From the NCBI RefSeq assembly GCF_016862935.1, contig NZ_BONX01000066.1, positions 1 to 64,000 on the forward strand: 64,000 nt of DNA, in the 5' to 3' direction. This DNA is from Plantactinospora mayteni (lineage in GTDB: Bacteria > Actinomycetota > Actinomycetes > Mycobacteriales > Micromonosporaceae). The stretch's first letter is position 1, and each line of letters opens with the position of its first letter. A program made the position numbers and the translations under genes. This document shows positions 14,912 through 23,642 of this stretch, piece after piece. The notes beneath the pieces are model-generated. The model had not been told where the DNA came from. It did not search any database and worked only from the letters and a program-made list of their open reading frames with translations.

Positions 14912-16321
14912 GTGCTGGTCCACCTGGTGGTGGCCTTCCCGTCCGGGCGGCTGGCGACGCCGGCACCGCGTCTGGTGGTGGGAGTCGCCTATCTGAGCCT
15001 CGCCACGGTCGGGGTACTGACCGCGTTGCGGCCCGAGACCCGGACCGGCGGCGTCGAGTCGGCCGGCATGGCCGCGCCGGCCGGCGGTGCGGGCGGGATC
15101 GCGATCGTCGCGGTACTGCTGACCGGCTCGGCGGTGGTCGCCCTGCAACTGCTGCGCTGGCGCCGGAGCAGCACCACCCGACGCCGCTACCTCAACCCGA
15201 TGTTCGCCGCCGCCGTACTGGCGGTGGCGACGTTCGTGGTCGTGAAGCCGGCCACGATCGCCGGCCGGGACGTCGTGGTACTCAGCGTGGCGCTGCACCT
15301 CGGGCTGCTGGCGGTACCGGTGGGCTACCTCGCCGGGTTGCTGCGTCGCCGGGTCGACCGGGGCGGGGTGGCGGACCTGGTCGTCCGGCTGCACGCCGCG
15401 CCGCGTACCGGAGGGATCGCCGAGACGCTGTCCCGGGCCCTGCACGATCCGACCCTGCGGATCGGCTACTGGGCTCCGGAGTCCGGCCGCTACGTCGACC
15501 TCGACGGGCGTACGGTGACCGCGCCGGAGGCGTCGACGGACCGGGCGGTGACCCGGATCGACCGGGCCGGAGAGCCGATCGCGATACTCGTGCACGACCG
15601 GGCACTGGCGGAGGAGCCGGAGTTGATCGAGGCCACCTGTGCGGCGGCGGGGCTGGCGTTGGAGAACGAGCGGCTCACCGCCGACCTGCGGGCCCGGGTC
15701 CGGCAGCTCGCCGACTCCCGGCTCGCGCTGCTGCGGGCGGGTGAGGCGGAACGGCGGCGGCTGGAGCGGGACCTGCACGACGGCGTACAGCAGCGGTTAC
15801 TGGCGATCCCGCTGACGCTCGGGCTGGCCGAGTCCGCGCTGCGTACCGACCCGGAGCGGGCGGCTCCGCTGATCGCCGAGGCGCGGAGCGGGACGCTGGC
15901 GATCCTGGCCGAGCTGCGGGCGCTGACCCAGGGGTTGCATCCGCCGCTGCTGACCGAGCGCGGCCTGGCCGGGGCGGTACGCGAGCTGGCGGCCCTCTCG
16001 CCGGTACCGCTGCGGCTGCCGGACGACATTCCCGACCGGTTGCCGGCGGAGGTGGAGACCACCGCCTACTACCTGGTCGCCGAGGCGCTGGCGAACATCA
16101 CCAAGCACGCGGCGGCGGCAACGGCCGAGCTGCGGATCGGCCGGCACGACGGCCGGCTGGTGCTGGAGATCGGGGACGACGGCCGGGGCGGCGCGGATCC
16201 GGCGGGCGGATCCGGGCTGCGCGGGCTGGCCGACCGGGTCGCGGTGGTCGGCGGCTCGTTCGAGTTGGCGAGCCCGGCCGGCGGCGGCACCCGGATCCGG
16301 GCGGTGCTGCCGTGCGGGTAG
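14912..16321 (+). CDS. Sensor histidine kinase (NarL/LiaS type), frameshifted form of 469 aa
   Basis: The frame contains four to five membrane helices (MLVHLVVAFPSGRL through VALHLGLLAVPVGYLAGLL), a degenerate GAF-like middle (PTLRIGYWAPESGRYVDLDG to EATCAAAGLALENERLTADL), then HisKA_3 with RRRLERDLHDGVQQRLLAIP (phospho-His) and a HATPase domain with VAEALANITKHA and EIGDDGRGG. GTG 14912 is an internal start forced by the frameshift at about 14880; the intact protein would be about 100-125 residues longer. The 3' end overlaps the response regulator by 10 bp. The signal it senses is unknown. Confidence 0.85.
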   Translation: MLVHLVVAFPSGRLATPAPRLVVGVAYLSLATVGVLTALRPETRTGGVESAGMAAPAGGAGGIAIVAVLLTGSAVVALQLLRWRRSSTTRRRYLNPMFAAAVLAVATFVVVKPATIAGRDVVVLSVALHLGLLAVPVGYLAGLLRRRVDRGGVADLVVRLHAAPRTGGIAETLSRALHDPTLRIGYWAPESGRYVDLDGRTVTAPEASTDRAVTRIDRAGEPIAILVHDRALAEEPELIEATCAAAGLALENERLTADLRARVRQLADSRLALLRAGEAERRRLERDLHDGVQQRLLAIPLTLGLAESALRTDPERAAPLIAEARSGTLAILAELRALTQGLHPPLLTERGLAGAVRELAALSPVPLRLPDDIPDRLPAEVETTAYYLVAEALANITKHAAAATAELRIGRHDGRLVLEIGDDGRGGADPAGGSGLRGLADRVAVVGGSFELASPAGGGTRIRAVLPCG

Positions 16322-16959
16322 CGCTCGCCGAGGACAACACCCTGCTGCGGGAGGGGCTGGTCCGGCTGCTCACCGAGGCGGGTCTCGCGGTGGTGTGCAG
16401 TGTCGAGGACGCGACCGCGCTGCTCGCCGAGGTGGCGAGACACCGCCCGGAGGTGGCGGTGGTGGACATCCGGCTGCCACCGACGCGTACCGACGAGGGG
16501 TTGCGGGCGGCCCGGGAGATCCGGCGGCGGCATCCGGCGACCGGGGTGCTGGTGCTGTCGCAGTACGTCCGGGTCAGCTACACCGTCGAGCTGCTCGACG
16601 GCGGTGCGCGAGGGGTCGGTTACCTGCTCAAGGACCGGGTCTCCGACCTGGCGGAGTTCGCGGCGGCGGTCCGGCGGGTCGGTGCCGGCGGTACCGCGTT
16701 CGACCCGGTCGTCATCGACCAGCTCGTCGGGCGGCGGGACCGCGACGACGACCCGCTGCGCGGGCTGAGCGACCGGGAGCGCGGGGTGCTCGCCCTGATG
16801 GCCGAGGGGCGGACCAACCAGGCGATCGCGGAACGGCTCGACATCGCCGAGCGGACCGTGGAGAAGCACTGTACGAACATCTTCGCCAAGCTGGCCCTGC
16901 CCGCCTCGCCCGACGACCACCGCCGGGTACTCGCCGTACTGCGCTACCTCAACGGCTGA
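16312..16959 (+). CDS. NarL/LuxR-family response regulator, 215 aa
   Basis: Receiver domain with acidic pocket VALAEDNTLLREG, phospho-Asp in VAVVDIRLPP and switch Lys in GYLLKDRVSDL, followed by HTH_LuxR (LSDRERGVLALMAEGRTNQA and ERTVEKHCTNIFAKL). The VDIRLPP form and the APE-like ALPASPDDHRRVLAVL C-terminus are typical of the regulators paired with this kinase subgroup. GTG 16312 lies inside the kinase coding end, so the two are translationally coupled. The last codons (YLNG stop) are tandemly duplicated immediately downstream. Confidence 0.91.
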   Translation: MRVALAEDNTLLREGLVRLLTEAGLAVVCSVEDATALLAEVARHRPEVAVVDIRLPPTRTDEGLRAAREIRRRHPATGVLVLSQYVRVSYTVELLDGGARGVGYLLKDRVSDLAEFAAAVRRVGAGGTAFDPVVIDQLVGRRDRDDDPLRGLSDRERGVLALMAEGRTNQAIAERLDIAERTVEKHCTNIFAKLALPASPDDHRRVLAVLRYLNG

Positions 16960-17003
16960 CCGCCGAGCTACCTCAACGGCTGACCGTCGAGCGCAACGGC
17001 TGA
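16944..17003. repeat. 24-bp tandem duplication of the response-regulator 3' end
   Basis: CTACCTCAACGGCTGACC plus GYCGAG occurs at 16944-16967 and 16968-16991, followed by a partial third copy (CAACGGCTGAC) to 17003. The first unit contains the last codons and the stop codon of the regulator, so later units are untranslated copies of the gene end, probably from replication slippage. Confidence 0.7.
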
Positions 17004-17016
17004 CGGGCGGAGCCGG

Positions 17017-17034
17017 GGTGCGGGTAGCCGCACC
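17017..17034 (+). terminator. Short perfect hairpin downstream of the two-component operon
   Basis: GGTGCGG-GTAG-CCGCACC forms a 7-bp GC-rich stem with a tetraloop, 58 bp after the regulator stop. There is no T-tract, as is common for actinomycete terminators. Function is inferred. Confidence 0.45.
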
Positions 17035-17146
17035 AGTCGGGTACGGCCGGCCCGGTGCGCAGGGCGTACTGGCTCGCTTCCGGCACCGCCGGGCGGGCCG
17101 CAGACTCGTCGTCATCGGTAACGGACGGATTCCGGAGGGGATGACG

Positions 17147-17542
17147 ATGGCTGGTCCGCTGGTCGGGAGGCTGGAAACGGTGGCGGTGGCCCGGGGCATG
17201 GCTGGCGCGTTGACGGTGGCGATGGTCTGGTATTTCGCGACCTCGGACGCGCTCCGGTCGGAGAACCCGTTCCTGGTCCCGGACCTGCTGGTGGCGATCT
17301 TCGCGCTGGCTTCGTCGCTGCTGCCCCGCCGGGCGGCCGTACCAGCGATGATCTTCACGTTCGGCTGGGCGGCGGGCGTCTTCACCACGTCGCTGTTCCA
17401 CTACGTGGTCCGGGGTGAGTTTCCGGTGGACCACATTTTCCTGATCCTGCCCAGCCTGGTGCTGGCGGTGCTGCTCGGCCGGGTCGCCGGCGGGCGGGTG
17501 CCGGCGCCGGAGCGGCCCCGGCCGGCGCCCGCCCGGGTCTGA
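17147..17542 (+). CDS. Small integral membrane protein, about 131 aa
   Basis: Four predicted membrane segments: MAGALTVAMVWYFATSD, LVPDLLVAIFALASSLLP, AAVPAMIFTFGWAAGVFTTS and HIFLILPSLVLAVLLGRVAG, with a proline-rich C-terminal tail. I do not recognise a named family. GGAGG at 17134-17138 is 8 nt from ATG 17147 but only 2 nt from ATG 17141, so I favour 17147; the arginine-rich sequence further upstream in this frame is unlikely to be translated. It converges with the molybdenum hydroxylase operon with only 37 bp between them. Confidence 0.68.
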   Translation: MAGPLVGRLETVAVARGMAGALTVAMVWYFATSDALRSENPFLVPDLLVAIFALASSLLPRRAAVPAMIFTFGWAAGVFTTSLFHYVVRGEFPVDHIFLILPSLVLAVLLGRVAGGRVPAPERPRPAPARV

Positions 17543-17579
17543 CCGGGGCCGCCACCCCGCCGGGCGCCCTTGCCGCCGG

Positions 17580-19682
17580 TCAGCCGACGGGCAGCCGGTC
17601 CACCAGCTTGTCGAGCTGGATCGGCAGGGTACGCAGCCGCAGCCCGGTCGCGTGGTGTACGGCGTTGGCGACGGCCGCCGCCGACCCGACGATCCCGATC
17701 TCGCCCAGCCCCTTGACGCCGAGCGGGTTCCCCCGGTCCTCGTCCGGCACCCAGTACGCCTCGATCCGCTGCACGTCGGCGCAGGCGGTGACGTGGTAGG
17801 TGGCGAGGTCCCGGTTCACCCAGTCGCCGAACCGCTGGTCGAGGAGTCCCTCCTCGTGCAGCGCCATCGAGAGCCCCATGGTCATCCCGCCGATGAGCTG
17901 GGACCGGGCGGTGCTCGGGTTCACCACCCGTCCGGTGGCGAAGACCCCGAGCATCCGGGGGACCCGGATCTCGCCGGAGTCGACGTCCACCCGGGCCTCG
18001 ACGAAGTGCGCGCCGAAGGCGTACCGGGGGGCTCGGGGGAGCCCGGCGGCCTCGTCGGTGGTGTCGACCCGTACCGAGAGGCCGTCGGGCGGGGCGGTGC
18101 CGGCGTACCGCTCGTCGAGCTGGCGGCGCAGGCTCCGGCAGGCCCGGTCCACCGACAGGCCCCAGCCGGCGGTGCCGGCCGAGCCACCGGCGACGTACGC
18201 CGGCGGAAGGTCGCTGTCCCCGATGCTGATCGCCACCCGGTCGCCGGGCACCCCGAGGGCGTCCACGGCGATCTGCCACAGCGCGGTCCGCGCGCCGGTC
18301 CCGATGTCGGTGGCGTTGATCCGCACCTGGTACGTCCCGTCCGGGCCGGCCGCCGCCTCGGCGGACGCCCCCGGGGTCCGGGCCGGATAGATCGCGCTGG
18401 CCACGCCCGTGCCGACCAGCCACCGACCGTCCCGGCGTACCCCCGGAGCGGGATCGCGGTCCGCCCAGCCGAACCGCCGGGCCCCGTCCCGGAGGCAGGC
18501 CGCCAGGTTGCGGCTGCTGAACGGGACGCCCTCCTCCGGATCGATCTCGGTGTCGTTGCGCAGCCGCAGCTCGACCGGGTCGACCCCGCAGGCCACCGCC
18601 AACTCGTCCATCGCACTCTCCAGCGCGAACGAACCCGGGCACTCGCCGGGGGCGCGCATCCAGGACGGCGTCGGTACGTCCAGCCGGGCCAGCCGGTGCG
18701 TCGTCCGGCGGTGCGGTGCCGCGTAGAGCGTCCGGGTGAGTACGGCGGTCTGCTCGGCGAACTCCTCGATGGTGGAACTCTGGCTGATCGCGTCGTGGCA
18801 GATCGCCGCGAGCCGGCCGTCGGCGTCGGCGCCGAGCCGGATCCGCTGGATCACCGGGGTGCGGTAGCCGACCGGGCCGAAGAGCTGTTGCCGGGTCAGC
18901 GCCAGCCGCACCGGCCGGCCGACCTGCCGGGCGGCCATCGCGGCCAGCACCGGCGTGCACCGGGGCGTCCCCTTGCTGCCGAAGCCGCCGCCGACGTGTT
19001 CGGCGGTGACCCGGATCGTCTCGGCGGGCAGCTCGAAGAGCCGGCCGAGGGTGCTCCGGACGTCGTTGGTGCCCTGGCTGGAGTCGTGCACCAGCAGCCG
19101 GCCGTCGGCCCAGTACGCGGTCGCGGCGTGCGGCTCCATCGGGTTGTTGTGGTACGCCGGCGTCCGGTACGTCTGGTCGAGCCGTACCTCCGCCGCCTCG
19201 TAGCCGGCGTCGAAGTCGCCGACACAGGTGTCGGTGGGGAACGCCGGGTTGACGTGGTCCGGCTTGTAGAGGCTCGGATGCCGCTCCGTCAGTACGCTGC
19301 TGTGCGGCTCGGTGTCGTAGTCGAGCCGGACCAGCCGGGCACCCTCCCGGGCCGCCTCCAGCGACTCGGCCACCACCAGCGCCACGATCTCGCCCCGGTA
19401 GCGCACCCGGGGCTGCTGGAGCAGCAGCAGTTCCGGGCTCTCCACCGGGTTCAGCCGGGGCGCCGTCTCGTGGGTCAGCACCGCCAGCACCCCCGGCTCG
19501 CGTTCCGCCGCCGTGGTGTCGACCCGGACGATCCGCCCCTTCGCCACGGTCGCCTGCACCGCCCAGCCGTACGCCAGGCCGTCCGCCGGGTGCTCCACCG
19601 CGTACCGGGCGGTGCCGGTCACCTTCGCCCGGCCCTCCAGCCGGGGGTGTGCCCGGCCGACGGCGGCGGCCGGCGCGCTCAC
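17580..19682 (-). CDS. Molybdenum hydroxylase large (Moco-binding) subunit, 700 aa
   Basis: Catalytic subunit of a xanthine dehydrogenase/aldehyde oxidase family enzyme. Family blocks are the N-terminal VGRAHPRLEGRAKVTGTARY, PAYHNNPMEPHAATAYW (substrate pocket), GFGSKGTPRCTP (MPT-binding loop), WMRAPGECPGSFALESAMDE and the C-terminal GLGEIGIVGSAAAVANAVHH containing the catalytic Glu. GTG 19682 overlaps the FAD-subunit stop (GTGA), which sets the start. As last gene of a 2Fe2S-FAD-Moco operon it matches the YagT/YagS/YagR (PaoABC) order. It probably oxidises aldehydes or N-heterocycles; no cofactor maturation gene is nearby. Confidence 0.93.
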   Translation of the reverse strand: MSAPAAAVGRAHPRLEGRAKVTGTARYAVEHPADGLAYGWAVQATVAKGRIVRVDTTAAEREPGVLAVLTHETAPRLNPVESPELLLLQQPRVRYRGEIVALVVAESLEAAREGARLVRLDYDTEPHSSVLTERHPSLYKPDHVNPAFPTDTCVGDFDAGYEAAEVRLDQTYRTPAYHNNPMEPHAATAYWADGRLLVHDSSQGTNDVRSTLGRLFELPAETIRVTAEHVGGGFGSKGTPRCTPVLAAMAARQVGRPVRLALTRQQLFGPVGYRTPVIQRIRLGADADGRLAAICHDAISQSSTIEEFAEQTAVLTRTLYAAPHRRTTHRLARLDVPTPSWMRAPGECPGSFALESAMDELAVACGVDPVELRLRNDTEIDPEEGVPFSSRNLAACLRDGARRFGWADRDPAPGVRRDGRWLVGTGVASAIYPARTPGASAEAAAGPDGTYQVRINATDIGTGARTALWQIAVDALGVPGDRVAISIGDSDLPPAYVAGGSAGTAGWGLSVDRACRSLRRQLDERYAGTAPPDGLSVRVDTTDEAAGLPRAPRYAFGAHFVEARVDVDSGEIRVPRMLGVFATGRVVNPSTARSQLIGGMTMGLSMALHEEGLLDQRFGDWVNRDLATYHVTACADVQRIEAYWVPDEDRGNPLGVKGLGEIGIVGSAAAVANAVHHATGLRLRTLPIQLDKLVDRLPVG

Positions 19683-20719
19683 CGGTCCACCCCGGCGGTG
19701 CCGCCCGTCGGTCCCGCTTCGCCGCCGGGTCCGGCGGAGTCCTCGACCAGCTCCACCAGGGTCCGCACGGTCAGGTTCCGGATCAGTGGGATCTTGAAGG
19801 CGTTCTGCGTCAGCGGCCGGGCGGCGGCGAGTTCCTCCTCGGCGGCGAGCCGGAAGGTCTCCTCGGTCGCCGGCTGCCCGCGCAGCGCCGCCTCGGCCAG
19901 CCGGGGCCGCCAGGGCCGGTGCGCGACCGCGCCCCAGCCCAGCCGGACGTCCCGGACCAGCCCGCCGTCCAGGTCGATCGCCGCCGCCACCGAGCCGGCG
20001 GCGAAGGCGAACGAGGCTCGGTCCCGCGCCTTCCGGTACGTCGATCGGCGCCCGAACGGCAGCGCCGGGATCCGTACCGCCGTGACCAGCCCGCCCGGCG
20101 CGAGCGTGGTCTCCTGGTCCGGCCGCTCGCCGGGCAGCCGGTGGAACTCGGCCAGCGGGATGTCCCGGGCGCCGGCCGGCTCCAGCACCTCCACCACGGC
20201 GTCGAGGGCGACCAGCGCGACCGCCATGTCCGAGGGGTGGGTGGCGACGCACTGCGGCGACCAGCCGAGGATGGCCAGGTCCCGGTTCTGCCCCTCCAGC
20301 GCCGAGCAGCCGGCCCCGGGCTCGCGCTTGTTGCACGGCCGGCTGACGTCCTGGAAGTAGTAGCAGCGGGTACGTTGCAGCAGGTTGCCGCCGACCGTCG
20401 CCATGTTGCGCAGTTGCCCGCTCGCCCCGGCCAGCAGCGCCCGGGCCAGCACCGGGAAGTCCCGGCGGACCGTCGGGTGCGCGGCCAGGTCGCTGTTGCG
20501 GACCGTGGCGCCGATCCGGAGCCCGCCGTCCGGCAGCGTCTCGACCGAGTCCAGTGGCAGCCGGGTGACGTCGACCAGCAGCCCGGGCCGGGCCACCCCC
20601 AGCTTCATCAGGTCGACCAGGTTCGTGCCCCCGCCGAGGTACGCCGCGTCCGGCTCGCCGGCCACCAGCGCCACCGCCCGGCCGGGGTCGGTACTCCGCT
20701 CGTACCGGAAGCTCCTCAT
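19679..20719 (-). CDS. Molybdenum hydroxylase FAD-binding subunit (PaoB/YagS-like), 346 aa
   Basis: FAD domain of the CO-dehydrogenase medium-chain type: [16 protein letters not shown] (FAD pyrophosphate loop), [36 protein letters not shown]. An insertion, [21 protein letters not shown], carries the cysteine pattern that binds an extra [4Fe-4S] cluster in the Escherichia coli PaoB/YagS group and is absent from ordinary xanthine dehydrogenases. ATG 20719 overlaps the stop of the 2Fe-2S gene (20716-20719). Its role is electron transfer from the molybdenum centre to FAD and onward to an unknown acceptor. Confidence 0.93.
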   Translation of the reverse strand: MRSFRYERSTDPGRAVALVAGEPDAAYLGGGTNLVDLMKLGVARPGLLVDVTRLPLDSVETLPDGGLRIGATVRNSDLAAHPTVRRDFPVLARALLAGASGQLRNMATVGGNLLQRTRCYYFQDVSRPCNKREPGAGCSALEGQNRDLAILGWSPQCVATHPSDMAVALVALDAVVEVLEPAGARDIPLAEFHRLPGERPDQETTLAPGGLVTAVRIPALPFGRRSTYRKARDRASFAFAAGSVAAAIDLDGGLVRDVRLGWGAVAHRPWRPRLAEAALRGQPATEETFRLAAEEELAAARPLTQNAFKIPLIRNLTVRTLVELVEDSAGPGGEAGPTGGTAGVDR

Positions 20720-21279
20720 CGGACGCCCTCGGCCGCCGCGGCCTCCCGGATCGCCGAGACGATGTGCGGGTACGCCGCACAGCGGCAGATGTTGCCGCTC
20801 ATCCGTTCCCGGATCTCCGGCTCGGTGAGTCCGTCCGGTCCGGCTGCCAGGTCCGGGGTGACCACGCTCGGCCAGCCCTGGCGCAGCTCGTCGAGCATGC
20901 CGAGGGCGGAGCAGAGCTGACCGGAGGTGCAGTAGCCGCACTGGAACGCGTCGTGCTGGACGAAGCAGCTCTGCAACGGGTGCAGGTGCCCGTCCTCGGC
21001 CAGCCCTTCGACGCTGACCAGGTCGGCGCCGTCCGCCGCGACGGCGAAGGCCAGGCAGCTCTTCACCCGCCGGCCGTCGAGCAGCACGGTGCAGGAGCCG
21101 CACTGGCCGTGGTCGCAGCCCTTCTTCGCGCCGATCAGCCCGAGGTGTTCGCGGAGCGCGTCGAGCAGGGTGGTCCGGTTGTCGAGGTCGAGTTCGTGCG
21201 GTCTGCCGTTGACGGAGAGCCGTACCGGCGACCGGTACGGCGGCTCGGGAAGGTCGGCCCTCGGACTGGTTCGCACCAT
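20716..21279 (-). CDS. Molybdenum hydroxylase [2Fe-2S] subunit (PaoA/YagT-like), 187 aa
   Basis: Two [2Fe-2S] clusters are visible: the plant-ferredoxin type [20 protein letters not shown] plus RRVKSC, and the alpha-helical type with [13 protein letters not shown] and [13 protein letters not shown]. The first gene of the three-gene operon. Unlike E. coli PaoA, no twin-arginine signal is visible at the N-terminus ([18 protein letters not shown]), so the enzyme is probably cytoplasmic unless the start is misassigned. Length is normal for the family. Confidence 0.93.
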   Translation of the reverse strand: MVRTSPRADLPEPPYRSPVRLSVNGRPHELDLDNRTTLLDALREHLGLIGAKKGCDHGQCGSCTVLLDGRRVKSCLAFAVAADGADLVSVEGLAEDGHLHPLQSCFVQHDAFQCGYCTSGQLCSALGMLDELRQGWPSVVTPDLAAGPDGLTEPEIRERMSGNICRCAAYPHIVSAIREAAAAEGVR

Positions 21280-21343
21280 ATGTCGAGATTACCGAGCGGA
21301 GCCGCCGGCGCGGGACCAATCGAGCCCTTCCGGTGGCAGTCGC

Positions 21344-22714
21344 TCATCCCGCCGGAGTCGCTCCCTGGCGGTACCGCCAGGCTCGTAACTCGTCGAGGTC
21401 CGTGCGGCAGGCGATCAGCCCGGTGGCCATCTGGCAGCGCGAGAGGCCGAAGGGCAGCCGGTCCAGCGGGCGGACGAGCGTACCCTCCGGATCGAGCAGG
21501 CCCAGCCAGGTCCGGCCGTCGCTGCCGATCCGGCGGCGCAGCAGCATCGGCCCGGCCTCCGCGGACGGCGCGACCGCGGTCCATCCGGTCAGATCCAGCA
21601 CGGTACGACCGGTGCCCGGATCGACCGCCCGGCGCACCGTGGCCCTCTCGACGGTCTCCACGAGGTGCGGGCCGTGCGGTGCCAGCCGCACTCGCTCGGC
21701 GCTGCGCCACGCGGTGCGACCGGTGACCCGGTCGATCACCTCGACGCCGGTCGGGTCCTCCAGGCAGAGCATCGGCCCGCACGGGTTCACGAATTCCTGT
21801 CCCGCCGGCATCGCCCGAATCCATCGACGCTGCCGGAGGTCCGCCGAGTAGACGGCGAGGTACGACTCGAACCGCACCATCAGCGAGTCGCCGGCCACCT
21901 CCTCCGCGTACTGGAGCGGGCCGGCCGCCGAGTCGAGCCGCTGCCGGACCGCTCCGGTCTTTAGGTCGCGCAGTTCGAGCCGGCCATCCCGGCCCCCGGC
22001 CAGCAGGGCTGCGGGGCGCCCGGCGGCGGCCGGCACGGTGCTGATGTCGGCGAGCAACGGAAGGGTCCACAGTTCCCGGCCGGTGTCGAGGTCGATCACC
22101 CGGCCGGTCTCCCCGAGCGGCGGCGTGCTGTACGTACCGCCGTCCCGGGACGCGTAGTAGGTCGTGCCGGCTGCCGGCGGGTCGTTGGGATCGATTCGCG
22201 AGCCGGGCGGAAAGACCGTCTCGACGATCAGCGCGGTCCGCTCCTCGGGCACCACGGTCAGATAGGCCGGCACCGACCAGCGCAATCGCCCGGTGCCGGC
22301 GTCCAGCACCTGGGTGCGGAACGGACCGATCTCGGACCGGCCCTCCACCACGACGAGCAGGCCACCCTCCTGGGCGAGCCCCACCTGCCGGTACTCGGTC
22401 CGGTACGTGCTGCTCCAGACCTGCCGCCCCCGCCCCAACTCGTACGCGCTGACCCGGCGCGCACCGCCGCTGACCGGCTCGCTGACGAAGAGCCGGTCCC
22501 CGGTCAGCGTGAAGTGGCTGTCGGCGGGCAGGACCCCCCGGTAGAGCTCGGTCAGCAGCGGTGCCGCCGGTGGCGCCGCGCCGCCGGCACCGAGTACCAG
22601 CGCACCGGCCAGCAGCAGTGCGGTCGTCCGGAGCCGCCGCCGGCGCGACCGGCGGGGCCGGACCGGGTTGGCCGGCGGGTCGTAACGCTCCTCGCCGAGG
22701 TCGATCACCGCCAC
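21344..22714 (-). CDS. Membrane-anchored PQQ-like beta-propeller protein, about 456 aa
   Basis: N-terminal basic cytosolic segment (RRSRRRRLRTT), one membrane helix (ALLLAGALVLGAGGAAPP) and an extracytoplasmic domain of repeating beta-propeller blades with motifs such as LFVSEPVSGGARRVSAYELG, VLDAGTGRLRWSVPAYLTV and VIDLDTGRELWTLPLLADIS, the A-x-D/x-G-x-x-x-W pattern of PQQ-like repeats without enzyme active-site residues. GTG 22714 is chosen because a GGGAGG site lies 9 nt upstream and because earlier codons fall in the 92-bp repeat. It is downstream of, and co-directional with, the PP2C phosphatase gene. Likely a sensor or scaffold at the cell surface; ligand unknown. Confidence 0.76.
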   Translation of the reverse strand: MAVIDLGEERYDPPANPVRPRRSRRRRLRTTALLLAGALVLGAGGAAPPAAPLLTELYRGVLPADSHFTLTGDRLFVSEPVSGGARRVSAYELGRGRQVWSSTYRTEYRQVGLAQEGGLLVVVEGRSEIGPFRTQVLDAGTGRLRWSVPAYLTVVPEERTALIVETVFPPGSRIDPNDPPAAGTTYYASRDGGTYSTPPLGETGRVIDLDTGRELWTLPLLADISTVPAAAGRPAALLAGGRDGRLELRDLKTGAVRQRLDSAAGPLQYAEEVAGDSLMVRFESYLAVYSADLRQRRWIRAMPAGQEFVNPCGPMLCLEDPTGVEVIDRVTGRTAWRSAERVRLAPHGPHLVETVERATVRRAVDPGTGRTVLDLTGWTAVAPSAEAGPMLLRRRIGSDGRTWLGLLDPEGTLVRPLDRLPFGLSRCQMATGLIACRTDLDELRAWRYRQGATPAG

Positions 22715-22769
22715 CGCGCCGCCCCTCCCGCCGGGGCCGATCGCGGCCGGCCACCTGACGGGGAAATTA

Positions 22770-22861
22770 TCAAACCCTTTCGACCCGAACGGCGCGGCGC
22801 GGGCATTCCGACCTTCCAACTGCGGCCGTGACTGACCGCGAGGGGAGGTCGAAGAGGTTCA
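22770..22861 (-). repeat. 92-bp inverted-repeat element, probable diverged copy 3
   Basis: On the minus strand it begins TGAACCTCTTCGACCTCCCC, close to the start of the other copies, keeps the CGCGCCGCGC block at the same place and ends GGGTCGAAAGGGTTTGA, an imperfect complement of its start. Length is again 92 bp, and its first three bases are the stop codon of the PP2C gene. Divergence is much greater than between copies 1 and 2, so homology is probable rather than certain. Confidence 0.55.
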
Positions 22862-23578
22862 TTCGGCGATGACGTCCGCCACCACCAGCGTCACGTTGTC
22901 CGGGGCACCCGCCTGGTGGGCGAGTTTGACCAACTGTCTCGCGCACTCCTCCCGGTCGGGGAAGCCGGTCAGCGTCGCGGCGATGGCGTTGTCGTCGACC
23001 ACGTCGGAGAGTCCGTCGCTGCACAGCAGCAGCCGGTCGTCCGGCTGGGCGATCAGCGCGATCGTGGCCGGTTCGAGCGGGCCGCCCTGCACCACGCGGG
23101 TGACCAGCGACCGCTGCGGATGCCGCCGGGCCTCCTCCGGAGTCAGCCCACCCTGGTCGACGAGCGCCTGCACGAAGGTGTCGTCCCTGGTGAGCTGCGA
23201 CAGCCTGCCGGCCCGCAGCAGATAGCCCCGGGAGTCGCCGACGTGCGCCACCGCGAGCCGGCGGCCGGTGAGCAGCATCGCGGTGACGGTGGTGCCCATC
23301 CCCTCGGTGGACTGGTCGGCCTCGGTCACCGCCCGGATCCGGGCGTTGGCCGTACCGATCGCTTCCCGCAGGGCGGCCACCGGTTCCCCGTCGGGCGCGG
23401 ACCCCTCCACCGGGGAGAGGGTGCTGATCACGATGTCGCTGGCCACCTCGCCGGCCGGCGCGCCACCCATGCCGTCGGCGACGGCGACCAGGCGGCTGCC
23501 GGCGAACGCCACGTCCTCGTTGTTCGGCCGGACCAGGCCAGGGTCGCTGACGGCCAGGCTGCGCAGGACAAAGGTCAT
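22859..23578 (-). CDS. PP2C-family Ser/Thr protein phosphatase (PstP-like), 239 aa
   Basis: Metal-dependent phosphatase: SDPGLVRPNNEDVAFAG and VAVADGMGGAPAGEVASDIV hold the first metal ligands, GTTVTAMLLTGRRLAVAHVG the central strand pair, and LLLCSDGLSDVVDDNAI and APDNVTLVVADV the final aspartates. There is no membrane helix, so it is a cytosolic PstP-like catalytic domain of about 240 residues. It would reverse phosphorylation by the Hanks kinases of the cell, one of which lies in this window at 9277-10779. Its gene is divergent from the LuxR regulator at 23643, and its stop codon starts a 92-bp repeat. Confidence 0.93.
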   Translation of the reverse strand: MTFVLRSLAVSDPGLVRPNNEDVAFAGSRLVAVADGMGGAPAGEVASDIVISTLSPVEGSAPDGEPVAALREAIGTANARIRAVTEADQSTEGMGTTVTAMLLTGRRLAVAHVGDSRGYLLRAGRLSQLTRDDTFVQALVDQGGLTPEEARRHPQRSLVTRVVQGGPLEPATIALIAQPDDRLLLCSDGLSDVVDDNAIAATLTGFPDREECARQLVKLAHQAGAPDNVTLVVADVIAE

Positions 23579-23614
23579 ACCGTGCAGCTTGCCCCGAGAT
23601 CCACGGCAAAGTCA

Positions 23615-23632
23615 CTACGCAGTACTGCGTAG
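23615..23632. promoter_or_regulatory. 18-bp perfect palindrome overlapping the regulator promoter
   Basis: CTACGCAGT-ACTGCGTAG is a perfect 9+9 palindrome between the divergent PP2C and LuxR-type genes. It overlaps a TAGGGT -10-like box (23630-23635) that is 7 nt from the regulator ATG, pointing to a leaderless transcript. It is a good candidate for autoregulation by the adjacent LuxR-HTH protein. Confidence 0.55.
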
Positions 23633-23642
23633 GGTTTAACTC

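Noticed and set aside
17580-20780. Single 1066-codon reading of the molybdenum enzyme region
   Set aside because: The first part runs out of frame through the FAD-subunit gene; the Moco subunit starts at GTG 19682 by homology and overlap.
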